A stretch of 64,000 nucleotides of DNA, taken from assembly GCF_026712205.1 (NCBI RefSeq), contig NZ_JAPPUW010000019.1, forward strand, positions 28,183 through 92,182, in the 5' to 3' direction. Positions 36,116-46,079 of the stretch are shown here, piece by piece. Numbering within the stretch: position 1 is the stretch's first letter; every line of letters starts with the position of its first letter. Source of the DNA: Pelomonas aquatica (GTDB lineage: Bacteria; Pseudomonadota; Gammaproteobacteria; Burkholderiales; Burkholderiaceae_C). The position numbers and the translations under genes were made by a program. The notes beneath the pieces were generated by a model. That model had not been told where the DNA came from. It worked only from the letters and a program-made list of their open reading frames with translations, and did no database searches.

Positions 36116-36973
36116 ATGACCCGTCTTTCTCCGCTGCGCCGCGCCCTGCTCGGCGGCCTGCTGCTTGCCGCCGCCGGTGTCGTGCAGGCCCAGCAGGTGC
36201 TGCGCGTCACGGCCATCCCCGACGAGTCGCCGACCGAGCTGGCGCGCAAGGCCGCGCCGCTGATCAAGTACCTGGAGACCCAGCTCGGCGTGAAGGTCGA
36301 GTACGCGCCGGTCACCGACTACGCGGCGGCCGTCGAGACCCTGGTCAACCGCAAGGTGGACCTGGCCTGGTTCGGCGGCTTCACCTTCGTGCAGGCCAAT
36401 GCGCGCTCGGGCGGCAAGATCATCCCGCTGGTGCAGCGCGAGGAGGACACGCGCTTCCGCTCGGTCTTCATCACGACCGACCCGGCCATCAGGACGCTGG
36501 CCGACCTGAAGGGCCGGGACCTCAGCTTCGGCTCGCCGAGCAGCACCTCGGGCCATCTGATGCCGCGCAGCTTCCTGCTGCAGGCCGGCCTGAACCCCGA
36601 GAAGGACTTCAAGCACATGGCCTTCAGCGGCGCCCACGACGCGACCGTCGCCGCCGTCGCGGCGGGCAAGGTGCAGGCCGGCGCGCTGAACATCTCGGTG
36701 TGGGAGAAGCTGGTGGCCGACGGCAAGGTCGACACGGCCAAGGTGCGCGTCTTCTTCACGACGCCGACCTACTACGACTACAACTGGAGCGTGCACGCCG
36801 ACATGCCGGCCGCGCTGCGCGACAAGCTGAGGCAGGCGCTGCTCGCGCTGTCGCGCGACACGGCCGAGGGCAAGGAGATCCTGGAGCTGCAGCGCGCGAC
36901 GCGCTTCGTGCCGACGCAGCCGGAGAACTACAAGGGCATCGAGGCGGCCGCCAAGAGCGCTGGTCTGCTCTAA
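36116..36973 (+). CDS. PhnD-like ABC transporter binding protein (putative selenate/selenite importer)
   Basis: The 285-residue periplasmic protein has a signal peptide (to about residue 25, 'LLAAAGVVQAQQ') and the PhnD fold: 'LIKYLETQLGVKVEYAPVTD', 'VDLAWFGGFTFVQANARSG' and 'FGSPSSTSGHLMPRSFLLQA'. PhnD relatives bind phosphonate or phosphite. A branch of the family found beside selD and sen genes is thought to carry selenium oxyanions. Here it starts 39 bases after senA, on the same strand. The selenium role is inferred from context. Confidence 0.88.
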   Translation: MTRLSPLRRALLGGLLLAAAGVVQAQQVLRVTAIPDESPTELARKAAPLIKYLETQLGVKVEYAPVTDYAAAVETLVNRKVDLAWFGGFTFVQANARSGGKIIPLVQREEDTRFRSVFITTDPAIRTLADLKGRDLSFGSPSSTSGHLMPRSFLLQAGLNPEKDFKHMAFSGAHDATVAAVAAGKVQAGALNISVWEKLVADGKVDTAKVRVFFTTPTYYDYNWSVHADMPAALRDKLRQALLALSRDTAEGKEILELQRATRFVPTQPENYKGIEAAAKSAGLL

Positions 36974-36979
36974 GGCGCT

Positions 36980-37810
36980 GTGAAACTTTCGCTGCAAGGC
37001 CTGTCCGCCCGCCACGCGACCGCGCGGCACGGCGCGGCCGATGTGCTGGCCGGCATCGGCCTCGACGTGGCCGCGGGCGAGCAGCTCGCCGTCATCGGAC
37101 CGTCGGGCGCCGGCAAGACGACGCTGCTGGAGGTGCTGGCCTGCGCCCGCCCGCCGTCGGCCGGCGCGCTGCGCGTGGACGGCAGCGACCCCTGGGGCCT
37201 GCCGGCGCGCGCGCTGCAGCGGCTGCGCGGCCGCCTCATCCTGCTGCCTCAGGTGCCGCCGCTGCCGCCGCGCCAGCGCGTCGTGACGGCCGTGCTGGCC
37301 GGCCGGCTGCCCGGCTGGAGCCTGTGGACGGCCTTGCGCTCGCTGTTCTATCCGGTCGACATCCCGGCGGCCGACGCGGCGCTGGAGGTCTTCGAACTGG
37401 GCGACAAGCTGTTCGAGCGCGTGGACCGGCTCTCCGGCGGCGAGCGCCAGCGCGTCGGCCTGGCGCGCGCCCTGGTCGCGCCGGCCGGGCTGTGGCTGGT
37501 GGACGAGCCGCTGTCGGCCCTGGACCCGGTCCGCGCCCAGCGCGCCGTCTCGGCCCTGGTGAGCGAGGCCGCGGCCCGCGGCGTGACGCTGGTGGCCACG
37601 CTGCACCAGGTGGATGCCGCGCTGGCGCATTTCCCGCGCATCGTCGGCCTGCGCGACGGGCGCCTCGCCTTCGATCTGCCGTCGGCCGACGTGACGCCCG
37701 AGCTGCTGGCCCGCCTTTACGCCCAGCACGAGGACGAGCTGCACGGCGGCGCCGCGCCGCCGCACGAGACGCCGGCCGCGCCCGCGCCGGTGGCGATGCA
37801 ATGCCGCTGA
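36980..37810 (+). CDS. PhnC-like ABC transporter ATPase
   Basis: The 276-residue ATPase begins with GTG 36980 and has Walker A 'GPSGAGKTT', the signature 'RLSGGERQRVGLARALV' and Walker B 'GLWLVDEPLSALDP'. The H-loop is in 'LVATLHQVDAALAHFP'. A Pro/Ala-rich tail extends the C-terminus. It overlaps the first permease gene by ten bases and energises the importer whose binding protein precedes it by six bases. Confidence 0.92.
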   Translation: MKLSLQGLSARHATARHGAADVLAGIGLDVAAGEQLAVIGPSGAGKTTLLEVLACARPPSAGALRVDGSDPWGLPARALQRLRGRLILLPQVPPLPPRQRVVTAVLAGRLPGWSLWTALRSLFYPVDIPAADAALEVFELGDKLFERVDRLSGGERQRVGLARALVAPAGLWLVDEPLSALDPVRAQRAVSALVSEAAARGVTLVATLHQVDAALAHFPRIVGLRDGRLAFDLPSADVTPELLARLYAQHEDELHGGAAPPHETPAAPAPVAMQCR

Positions 37811-38625
37811 GCGCCGGCCGCCGCGACCCGGCCTGGCGCGGCCGCCTGGGCGCCCTGCTGGCGGCCCTGGTGCTGCTGTGGCCGCTGCTGCTGGCCACCG
37901 AGTTCAGGCCCTGGCTGCTGCTGGAGCCCGAGTCGGTCCGCGCCACCGGCCGTTTCCTGCGCAGCTTCCTGCCGCCGGCCCTGGGCGGCGGCTTTCTGCT
38001 GCAGGTGGCGCGCGAGACCTGGGCCACCGTCGCGATGGCCACGGCCGGCGTCACGCTGGCCTTGCTGCTCGCCGTGCCGCTGACGCTGGCGGCCACGCGC
38101 GCGCTGTCGGTGTCGGCGCTGCGCGGGCGCATGGCCGCGCTGCCCTGGCTGCTGCGCCAGCTCGTGCGCCTGCTGCTGGTGGCGCTGCGCAGCGTGCCCG
38201 AGCTGGTCTGGGCGCTGGTGTTCGTGCGCGTCGTCGGCCTGGGGCCGGCGTCCGGCGTGCTGGCCATCGCGCTGACCTATGCCGGCATGCTCGGCAAGGT
38301 CTATGCCGAGATCCTGGAGAGCGGCGAGGCCCAGGTCACGCAGACCCTGCTGCGCAACGGCGCGGGCCGGCTGCAGGCCTTTGCCTACGGCCTGCTGCCG
38401 CAGAACGCCGCCGAGCTGACGAGCTACACCGTCTACCGCTGGGAGTGCGCGATCCGCAGCTCGGTGGTGCTCGGCTTCGTCGGCGCGGGCGGCCTGGGCC
38501 AGCTGATGGACGGCTCGCTGAAGATGTTCGCCGGCGGCGAGGTGCTGACCATGCTGATCGTGTTCGTCGGCCTCGTCGCGCTGGCCGACCGGCTCAGCGC
38601 CGGGCTGCGCAAGGCCTTGGGTTAA
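37801..38625 (+). CDS. PhnE-like ABC transporter permease 1
   Basis: The 274-residue inner-membrane protein has about six helices and the PhnE motif 'LLRNGAGRLQAFAYGLLPQN' (EAA loop), with 'YRWECAIRSSVVLGFVGAGG' after it. ATG 37801 overlaps the ATPase gene. Together with the second permease it forms the transport channel. Confidence 0.91.
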   Translation: MPLSAGRRDPAWRGRLGALLAALVLLWPLLLATEFRPWLLLEPESVRATGRFLRSFLPPALGGGFLLQVARETWATVAMATAGVTLALLLAVPLTLAATRALSVSALRGRMAALPWLLRQLVRLLLVALRSVPELVWALVFVRVVGLGPASGVLAIALTYAGMLGKVYAEILESGEAQVTQTLLRNGAGRLQAFAYGLLPQNAAELTSYTVYRWECAIRSSVVLGFVGAGGLGQLMDGSLKMFAGGEVLTMLIVFVGLVALADRLSAGLRKALG

Positions 38626-38628
38626 GCC

Positions 38629-39438
38629 ATGAACCGGCCCGACCGCCTGCCGCCGCCGCTGTTCAGCGCGCGCTGCCGCGCCTGCTGGCTGGTGGCCGGC
38701 GTGTTCGCCCTCATCGTCGCCAGCTTCCTGTCGCTGGACCTGCATCTCGCGGCGCTGGCCTCGGGCGAGGCGCTGGCCAGCATGGGCCGCTTCCTGGCCG
38801 AGTTCGCGCCGCCGGAGCTGGGGGCGGACTTCCTGGCCAAGACCGCGGCCGCCGCCTGGGAGACGCTGGCCATGTCGGCCCTGGGCACGCTGCTGGCGGC
38901 CGCGGCCGGCCTGCTGCTGGCCCTGCCGGCAGCCCGGCTGCACGCAGGCGATGCGGCGCGCGCCCGCGGGCCGGCGCGGCTGCTGCTGAACGCGCTGCGC
39001 TCCGTGCCCGAGCTGGTGTGGGCGGCCCTGCTCATCATCGGCGCCGGCCTCGGGCCCTTCGCCGGCACGCTGGCGCTGGCGCTGCACACCAGCGGCGTGC
39101 TGGGCCGCTTGTTCGCCGAGGCGCTGGAGAACGCGCCGCCCGGCCCGGCCGCGGCGCTGCGCACCCAGGGCGCCGGTGCCGCGCGCGTGCTGCTGTACGC
39201 GACCCTGCCCCAGGTCGTGCCGCAGCTGCTGAGCTACACCCTCTACCGCTGGGAGAACAACATCCGCGCCGCCACCGTGCTCGGTGTCGTCGGCGCCGGC
39301 GGCCTGGGGCAGATGCTGCTCTTCCACCTCAGCCTGTTCCAGATGCACAAGACGGCCACCGTGCTGCTGGCCATGGGCGTGCTCGTCGTGCTGGTGGACG
39401 GCGCCAGCCAGGCGCTCAGGCGGTGGCTGACGCGCTAG
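38629..39438 (+). CDS. PhnE-like ABC transporter permease 2
   Basis: The 269-residue inner-membrane protein is a paralogue of permease 1, with 'LRTQGAGAARVLLYATLPQV' as EAA loop and 'YRWENNIRAATVLGVVGAGG' after it. It starts three bases after permease 1. Its stop codon TAG (39436-39438) contains the TA target of the IS630 insertion that follows. The insertion duplicated TA, leaving the reading frame and stop unchanged. Confidence 0.91.
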   Translation: MNRPDRLPPPLFSARCRACWLVAGVFALIVASFLSLDLHLAALASGEALASMGRFLAEFAPPELGADFLAKTAAAAWETLAMSALGTLLAAAAGLLLALPAARLHAGDAARARGPARLLLNALRSVPELVWAALLIIGAGLGPFAGTLALALHTSGVLGRLFAEALENAPPGPAAALRTQGAGAARVLLYATLPQVVPQLLSYTLYRWENNIRAATVLGVVGAGGLGQMLLFHLSLFQMHKTATVLLAMGVLVVLVDGASQALRRWLTR

Positions 39439-40390
39439 TCCTCCGCGTCAATGAAAACACACCCCACCTGCGTTCGGATGCGGCGCATGGGGGAGATGAA
39501 TCTCACGGATGCGGAGAGGCAGCAATTGGCGTCGGCGGCGCGCTGCCGCACGGTGCGCGGCGGGCATGCGCAGGGCCAAGCATGATCCTCATGCTTGAAG
39601 ACGGGGAGTCGCGCGACGCGATCATGCAAAGGCTGGAGTGCGACTCGCGGTTCATCTCGCTGTGGTCGAGCCGCTTTCTGGCCGAGCGACTGGCGGGAAT
39701 GTACGCGCGCCATCCGGGACGAGAGCCCAAGCGGCCTGTGGCGAAGTTGGAGGCTCGGGTGTGCTGAACGAAACGCTCAAGCGCAAGCCCGCCGATGTGA
39801 TCGGGCTGTATCTGATCCACCGGTTCATGCCGTCGTGTTCCGCGTCGACGAGAAGACGGCGATCCAGGCGCTGGATCGCAAGGACCGGATGCTGCCGCTG
39901 TCGCCAGGACGCGCCGAAAGCCACGGCTTCGAATACAAGCGCAACGGCACGCTGAGCTTGTTCGCGGCCTTGAACACCGCCACCGGCGAGGTCCTGGGCA
40001 AGACCGCGCCGCGTCACACCAGCGAGCAGTTCGTGGCATTCCTCACTGACATCGTGGCCGGCCAGCCCGAGCAGCGCGAGATTCACGTCATCTGCGACAA
40101 CGTCAGCAGCCACAAGACCCGGCGCGTCGCGGACTTCCTCGCGGCACATCGCAATGTGCAGATGCACTCCACGCCGACGTACCCCTCGTGGCTGAACCAG
40201 GTCGAGAACTGGTTCTCGCGCATTCAGAGAGACGTCATCAGCCGCGGCATCTTCACTTCGGTGAGGGATCTGGGCCGAAAGCTGATGCGCTACATCCGCG
40301 AGCACAACAAAGATCCCAAGCCCATCAAGTGGAAGTACAACGACCCGTCACAGCGAATTCATCAGATGCAAATTCATTGACGCCGTGGGC
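39438..40390 (+). mobile_element. decayed IS630-family insertion sequence
   Basis: TA at 39436-39437 and 40391-40392 flank the element, as expected for the TA target duplication of IS630. The 18-base ends match at 15 of 18 positions, including a perfect 11-base core GCGTCAATGAA (39445-39455) / TTCATTGACGC (40373-40383). At 953 bp it is short for the family because the transposase gene has an internal deletion. Confidence 0.85.
39478..40380 (+). pseudogene. IS630-family transposase, frameshifted and internally deleted
   Basis: Three frames carry the protein. Frame 1 from ATG 39478 gives 'MNLTDAERQQLASAARCRTV' and stops near 39585. Frame 2 gives 'MILMLEDGESRDAIMQRLEC ... AKLEARV' up to about 39767. 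After a deletion (roughly 60 codons missing between KRKPAD and VIGLYL) and a one-base loss near 39815, frame 3 gives the catalytic core. The DDE residues remain visible: VDEKTAIQ, 'VICDNVSSHK' and 'LNQVENWFSRIQRD'. It cannot make a full transposase. Confidence 0.88.
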
Positions 40391-40402
40391 TAGGGTTATT
40401 CG

Positions 40403-41220
40403 TCAGGCCAGCCTGCGGGCGGCGTACTCCGCTCCGTGCGTCAACACGAATGTCTTGAAGAGCGCGTTAATGCCCGTCAGGGTGGTGTCCCGCTTCTGCA
40501 GCACGCACCAGTCCAGCATCTTCGGCATCTCGACGACGTCCAGCACGGCGATGCGATCGGTCTCCAGCTCCACCTGGAAGGCGTTGGCGGACATGAAGCT
40601 GATCCCCATGTCGGCCATGACGGCCTGCTTGATGGCCTCGTTGCCGTGCAACTCCGTGCTGACGTGAACCTGCAGCTGGTGTGCCTGCAGAAGGTGCTCC
40701 AGGAAGTTGCGCGTCGCTGACCCGGCCTCCCGGTATAGGAACGGCTCGTCGCGCAGCTCGGCCCAACTCAGCCCCTTGCGGCCCACGAGCACGTGCGACG
40801 GTGCCGCCACGATGCAGTGCGGGTGCCGGGCGAACGGCTCGGCCTCAATGTCGGCGTGCGCGGGCGGAAGCCCGGCGATCACGACGTCAAGGCGGTGCTC
40901 TTGCAATCCAGCCATAGCTCGCCCCGCTTGCCGATGCTCAGCTTCACCCGCACCGCGGGGTACAGCTCACGAAAGGCTTGCATGAGCCTCGGCGCGAAGT
41001 AGTTGGCCGGCGAAACCACGCCCAGGTGCAACTGGCCGCTGAAGTCCCCTTCGAGCGCCTTGAGGGCGTCTTCGGCGATCCGTACACGGGCCAGGATGTC
41101 ACGGGCGTGCACGAGCAGCGCACGGCCGGCATCCGTCAAAACCACCCGCCGCGCCTTGTTGTCGAACAGGGCGACCCCGGCCTCCGCTTCGAGCTGACGC
41201 ACCTGCATGGAAACCGCTGG
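40403..41220 (-). pseudogene. LysR-family regulator, N-terminally truncated and frameshifted
   Basis: Reverse-strand homology starts at 41220 inside the helix-turn-helix ('PAVSMQVRQLEAEAGVALFD') and runs to 'RVKLSIGKRGEL'. A one-base loss near 40916 shifts the frame, and the effector domain continues from 'MAGLQEHRLDVVIAGLPP' to the stop at 40403. The first 30 or so residues of the DNA-binding domain are absent. At 41220 the sequence changes abruptly to coding sequence of another gene on the other strand. The gene is dead twice over. Confidence 0.85.
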
Positions 41221-41222
41221 CG

Positions 41223-41432
41223 GGTGATCCCGAGGCGCTGCTGAAACGCGCGCTGGCCGTGGACCCCAATCATGTGCCAGCGCTGGCCTTGCTGGCGGCT
41301 GCGGCGCGGGAGCGGGGTGATGTGAAGGCTGCCCGCAGCTTGTGGACGCGGGTGCTGACCGAGGCGTCTGTGCAGAGCGATGTGGCCGGGCAGGCGAGAG
41401 AGAACCTCAGGCTGCTGGGCGTCAGCCGATGA
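41223..41432 (+). pseudogene. 3' fragment of a TPR protein gene (CcmI/CycH-like)
   Basis: The forward strand encodes 'DPEALLKRALAVDPNHVPAL' then 'ALLAAAARERGDVKAARSLW' and ends 'NLRLLGVSR' with TGA at 41430-41432. This is a tetratricopeptide end of the kind found at the C-terminus of CcmI-type c-cytochrome biogenesis factors. It has no start and joins the broken LysR gene directly at about 41221. The last 11 bases overlap the end of the DUF971 gene on the other strand. Confidence 0.7.
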
Positions 41433-41769
41433 GCACCGCGCTCCCGTTCGAAGAAGCCAGTATCGCGGCCGGCCTCGGGGCAGGGCCCGCAGCAGCGCAC
41501 AGCTCGCGCAGCAGCGCCCAGGGGTAGACGCCGCGATCGTGGCCGTCGCTGAAGATCAGTTGCAGGGCGTACTGGCCGACGGGCTCGGCGCCGGCCAGCT
41601 CGACGGGCGTTTCAACCGCAGCTTCGTTTCGCAGCGCGCGGGCGCGGCAAGGGCCGCAGCGGCAGGCGGCGCGGAGTGCTGCGGCAGGCAGGTCGACAGT
41701 GCCGTCGGGCCATTGCAGTTGCAAACGTTGGGGTGAGAGGCCGACCGTGAGCGGAAGGGAGGTGTTCAT
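41422..41769 (-). CDS. DUF971 family protein (gamma-butyrobetaine hydroxylase N-domain-like)
   Basis: The 115-residue protein has the DUF971 layout: 'LQLQWPDGTVDLPAAALRAA', a C-x-C-x-x-C stretch (CRCGPC) that may bind metal, and 'YALQLIFSDGHDRGVYPWAL'. DUF971 proteins often occur with Fe-S assembly or Apbc/Mrp-type genes. It is the last gene of the leftward flavoprotein/ABC operon and overlaps the HEAT gene by ATGA. Confidence 0.87.
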   Translation of the reverse strand: MNTSLPLTVGLSPQRLQLQWPDGTVDLPAAALRAACRCGPCRARALRNEAAVETPVELAGAEPVGQYALQLIFSDGHDRGVYPWALLRELCAAAGPAPRPAAILASSNGSAVLIG

Positions 41770-42739
41770 CGGTCGATTCCGGCGGGCGCGCCGAGGCGCT
41801 GCAAGGCGAGGCGCGCGGCCTTGCGGACCTCGGGGTCGGGGTCGGCCGCGGCGACATGCAGGGCCGGAACGGCCGCAGCGTCACCGATGTCGCCGAGGGC
41901 AATGGCGGCTTCCTTGCGCAGGTTGCCGGCAGCGTGGACGAGGGCCTCGCTCAGCGCGGGCACGGCTTGCCTGTCGCCGATGCGGCCCAGCGCCCGGGCA
42001 GCGCGCAGGCGGACCTGCCAGTAGTCGTCGACCATCGCATCACGCAGGGCCGCGGCCGAGGCGGTGGCGCGCAGTTTGCCGAGGGTGGAGGCGGCTTCTT
42101 CCCGGACGGTCCAGGCGGCGTCGTGCAGGGATTCGCACAGCGCGGCCTGGACTGTTGCGACCTGCTCGGGCGCGGCCAGACCCAGCGCACCGGCGGCGGC
42201 GCGGCGGACTTCGGTGTCGGGATCGCTGATGACGACGCGGTTCAGCAGCGGCAGGGCTGGCGCGTGCTTGAGCCAGCCGAGCACAGCCACGGCCTCGCGG
42301 CGGACGGCGGCGTCGGCGTGCTGCAGCGCGGCGAGAGCCGGTGCAGCGGCGGCAGGTACGCGCAGCTCGCGCAAGGCGCGCAGGGTGGCAGCGCCGGTGA
42401 AGGCGTCGGGCGAGGCGGCGAGGGGCAGCAGGCGCTCGCCTGAGCGCGGGTCCTTCAGTTCGGTGAGGGCCTGTGCGGCGGCGGTCGACACCTCGGCCGT
42501 GTCGCTGAGCGCGGCGGCGAGCGCATCCACGACGGCGGGCTCGTCCCAGCCGGCCAGAGCCCGGGCGGCTTCGGCGCGCAGCGTGGGCTCGGGGTCGTTG
42601 CGCAGCAGGCCGGTGAGTGCGGGCAGCACGGCGGCGTCTTCCACGTCGACGAAGTCCAGCACGGCGACGCGGCGCACGCCGGGGTCGGGGTCGGCGAGGC
42701 GGTTCAGGAGGTCTTGCACCTCGGGGTCAAACAGTTCAG

Positions 42740-42743
<4 letters not shown>
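41766..42743 (-). CDS. HEAT-repeat protein
   Basis: The 325-residue protein is built of about nine helical repeats of roughly 31 residues (for example 'DPDTEVRRAAAGALGLAAPE' and 'AAGNLRKEAAIALGDIGDAA'), as in PBS-lyase-type HEAT proteins. There is no signal peptide, so it is a cytoplasmic scaffold or maturation factor. It overlaps the ABC ATPase stop upstream (42740-42743) and the DUF971 start downstream, each by ATGA. A role in maturing the AprA-like flavoprotein or ferredoxin is possible but unproven. Confidence 0.9.
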
Positions 42744-43560
<817 letters not shown>

Positions 43561-43564
<4 letters not shown>

Positions 43565-44391
43565 CGCTGGGCTCCCTGCCAGGGCATGAGCCGCGCACCC
43601 AGCCAGGTGATGAGGGCGCTGCTGCCCATGCCCAGCGCGCCAATGACGAGCATGCCGACGACGATGTTGGGATAGGCCTGAACGGTGTAGCTCTCCCAGG
43701 TGTAATAGCCGATGCCGTACTGGCCGGCGATCATCTCGGCGGTGACGAGGCAGAACCAGCAGGTGCCCATGCCGATGGACAGGCCCGTCACGATGCTGGG
43801 CGCCGCGCCGGGCGCGATCACTTCGGTGAAGAGCCGCCAGTCCTGGGTGCCCAGCCCCCTTGCCGAGGCGATGAGCCGGGGGTCGACGCCTTCGACACCG
43901 TGGATGGTGTTGAGCAGGATGGGGAAGAGGGCACCAATGAAGGTGATGAAGATCATGCTGCCTTCTGAGGACGGGAACATCAGGATGGAGAGCGGTATCC
44001 ACGCGACGGCGGGGACGGGTCGCAGCACTTCCAGCGGCGGCAGCAGCGACAGCCGGACGGGGCGCAGGCGGCCGATCAGGAGGCCCAGGGTGACGCCAAG
44101 GACGGCGGCCAGGCCGAAGCCGGCGCCGACGCGCAGGAGGCTGCTGGAGAGGTGGGGCCAGAGCTTGGGGGATTGGGCGAGTTGCCATGCCGCCTGCAGC
44201 ACTTCGGCCGGACGCGGTGTGTTGGCGAAGCTGATGAAACCGAGGTTGAGGCGGTAGGCGCAGGCGAGCTGCCAGAGCAGCAGGCAGGCCAGCAGGGACA
44301 GCGCCTGCAGCGTGAGGCGCGTCAGCGGCAGCCGCGGGGCCGGGCGGCTATCGCGGTGTCCTGGGGCGGTGGCGGGGAGGACGGCGCTCAT
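43561..44391 (-). CDS. nitrate/sulfonate/taurine-type ABC transporter permease
   Basis: The 276-residue permease has about six helices and the SsuC-type EAA loop 'IASARGLGTQDWRLFTEVIA', with 'PGAAPSIVTGLSIGMGTCWF' after it. It lies between the ATPase gene (ATGA overlap) and the binding-protein gene (19-base gap). Confidence 0.92.
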
Positions 44392-44410
44392 GGCAAGCTC
44401 GGCTCCCGTG

Positions 44411-45802
44411 TCAGCGCGCCTTGGCGGCCGCCTGCGCGGCTGCGAAGTCGAGCGCCTTGCCCTTCACCGCGGCGGCATAGGCGTCGGCAGCGTCCTTCTG
44501 CAGGAAGGCGCTCAACTGGCCCTTGGCGTCGACGACGAAGTGGCTGTTGGGCGCCAGCAGCTTGATGCGGTGCACCAGGTCATGCACATAAATGCCGCGG
44601 GCCTTCTTGCCCTCGCCCTCCAGCTTGCGCAGGTCGGCGAAGGCGCCTTCGATGCTCGCGTAATGCCTCATCTTGGGCTCGCCCACCAGCCAGATGCCGG
44701 CCACGCGCTGGAAGTCCGTGATCGGCTTGCCGGTGAGGGCGTCGTTGGCCTTCAGCGGTAGCTTGTCGTAGTTCTTCAGCCTGGCTTCGTAGTCGAGGCC
44801 CGACGCCTTGAAGGCGGCGCGGATGTAGCTGTCGTCGACGAAGGTCTCGGCCTTCAGCGTCGACTCGCGGCCCATCAGCTTCAGCGTCTCGATGGAGGTG
44901 GCCAGGGCCCTGCGGTACTCGGGCTTCCAGGTGTTGTCGCGCGTCTGCAGGCCGAGCGGGCCGTGGTACAGATAGGTCACCGCAGCCTCGATGCCCGTGA
45001 CCTTCTCGATCAGCTCGCTGTACTTCTCGGGCTCGGCGGCGATGAGCTTGTCGGCCTCCAGTGCCGCCCGCAGGAAGGCGACGACGATCTCCGGGTACTT
45101 CTTCGCATATTCGCCGGCTACCAGGGACCCGTGATACGTCGGCACATTGGCCTGGGCCCCGTCGTAGATCTTGCGGGCGATGCCGCGGTGCTCGAACAGT
45201 TCGGAGAAGGGCACGAAGTCGGCATGCGCCTCGATCTTGTTGGCCTGCAGCGCGGGGCCGGCCACCTCGGGAGCCTGCGTGATGATGTTGACGTCCTTCT
45301 GCGGGTCCAGCCCCTGGGCCGCGACGGCGCGCAGCAGCATGCCGTGGGCGGTGGACGCGAACGGGACGGAGATGGTGCGGCCCTTCAGCTCCGACAGCGA
45401 GGTGATGCTGGACGCCTTGGGCACGACGACGCCGTTGCCGCTGCCCAATGTGCTGCCCGACAGTACGGTGATGAACAAGCTCTGCTTGCCGGCCTTCAGG
45501 AAGGCGGCGCCGTTGTTGGCCCCGGGGAAGTCGGCCATGGAGCCGATGTCCAGCTTGTCGGCCACCATCTCGTTGGTCAGCGGCGCGCCGGAGGTGAAGT
45601 TCTTCCATTGGATGTCGTAGGTGACGCCCTTGTACTTGCCTTCCTTGGGCAGGTACTTCTCCAGCAGGTGCAGTTCGCGAATCAGCAGGCCGCCGGTGGC
45701 GCAGTTGATCGTCGTGTCCTGCGTGCCGATGGCGACGCGGATGGTCTCGGCGTGGGCCGAGGCCAGCACCAGAGAGAGTGCAAGGAGGGCAAGTTTCTTC
45801 AT
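44411..45802 (-). CDS. ABC transporter substrate-binding protein (SsuA/TauA/NrtA type)
   Basis: The 463-residue protein has a signal peptide (MKKLALLALSLVLASAHA) and an NMT1/SsuA-like fold: 'VADKLDIGSMADFPGANNGA', 'KGRTISVPFASTAHGMLLRA' and 'PTYHGSLVAGEYAKKYPEIV'. At 463 residues it is over 100 longer than SsuA or TauA, with an added C-terminal region ('GIYVHDLVHRIKLLAPNSHF'), nearer to NrtA size. The ligand is probably an organosulfur compound given the genes around, but this is inference. Confidence 0.9.
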   Translation of the reverse strand: MKKLALLALSLVLASAHAETIRVAIGTQDTTINCATGGLLIRELHLLEKYLPKEGKYKGVTYDIQWKNFTSGAPLTNEMVADKLDIGSMADFPGANNGAAFLKAGKQSLFITVLSGSTLGSGNGVVVPKASSITSLSELKGRTISVPFASTAHGMLLRAVAAQGLDPQKDVNIITQAPEVAGPALQANKIEAHADFVPFSELFEHRGIARKIYDGAQANVPTYHGSLVAGEYAKKYPEIVVAFLRAALEADKLIAAEPEKYSELIEKVTGIEAAVTYLYHGPLGLQTRDNTWKPEYRRALATSIETLKLMGRESTLKAETFVDDSYIRAAFKASGLDYEARLKNYDKLPLKANDALTGKPITDFQRVAGIWLVGEPKMRHYASIEGAFADLRKLEGEGKKARGIYVHDLVHRIKLLAPNSHFVVDAKGQLSAFLQKDAADAYAAAVKGKALDFAAAQAAAKAR

Positions 45803-45812
45803 GTCGGTCAGT

Positions 45813-46070
45813 TCAGCGCAGGAGGTAGGGGATCTCGACGTGGACGGCACCCGTGGGGCAATCCTTCTCGCAGGGCATGCAGTACCAGCATTCGTCGAAC
45901 TTCATGTAGGCCGTGCCCTTGCTGAGGTCGATGGCCAGCACGTCCAGCGGGCAGACGTCCACGCAGACGGTGCAGCCCTTGTGGGCGATGCATTTGTCGG
46001 CATCGACGGTGACGGGCACCTGCGAGGGCGTGAGCGCCTGAGGACGGATGGGGGTGGTCATGGTGGTCAT
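45813..46070 (-). CDS. two [4Fe-4S] ferredoxin, partner of the adjacent flavoprotein
   Basis: The 85-residue protein has Cys27, Cys33, Cys36 and Cys40 in one cluster motif and Cys61, Cys64, Cys67 and Cys71 in the other, each followed by proline. This is the bacterial 2[4Fe-4S] pattern. Its place next to an AprA/fumarate-reductase-like flavoprotein mirrors the AprA-AprB pairing, though it is shorter than AprB. It should carry electrons to or from the flavoprotein in the cytoplasm. Confidence 0.93.
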   Translation of the reverse strand: MTTMTTPIRPQALTPSQVPVTVDADKCIAHKGCTVCVDVCPLDVLAIDLSKGTAYMKFDECWYCMPCEKDCPTGAVHVEIPYLLR

Positions 46071-46079
46071 GGAGTCCTC

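Noticed and set aside
34913..37801. Leftward 962-codon open frame across senA and the ABC genes
   Set aside because: It covers several well-supported forward genes and has no recognisable motif; antisense shadow.
44580..45608. Leftward 342-codon frame inside the binding-protein gene
   Set aside because: Same strand but another frame; the 463-residue binding protein has a signal peptide and family motifs, the other frame has none.
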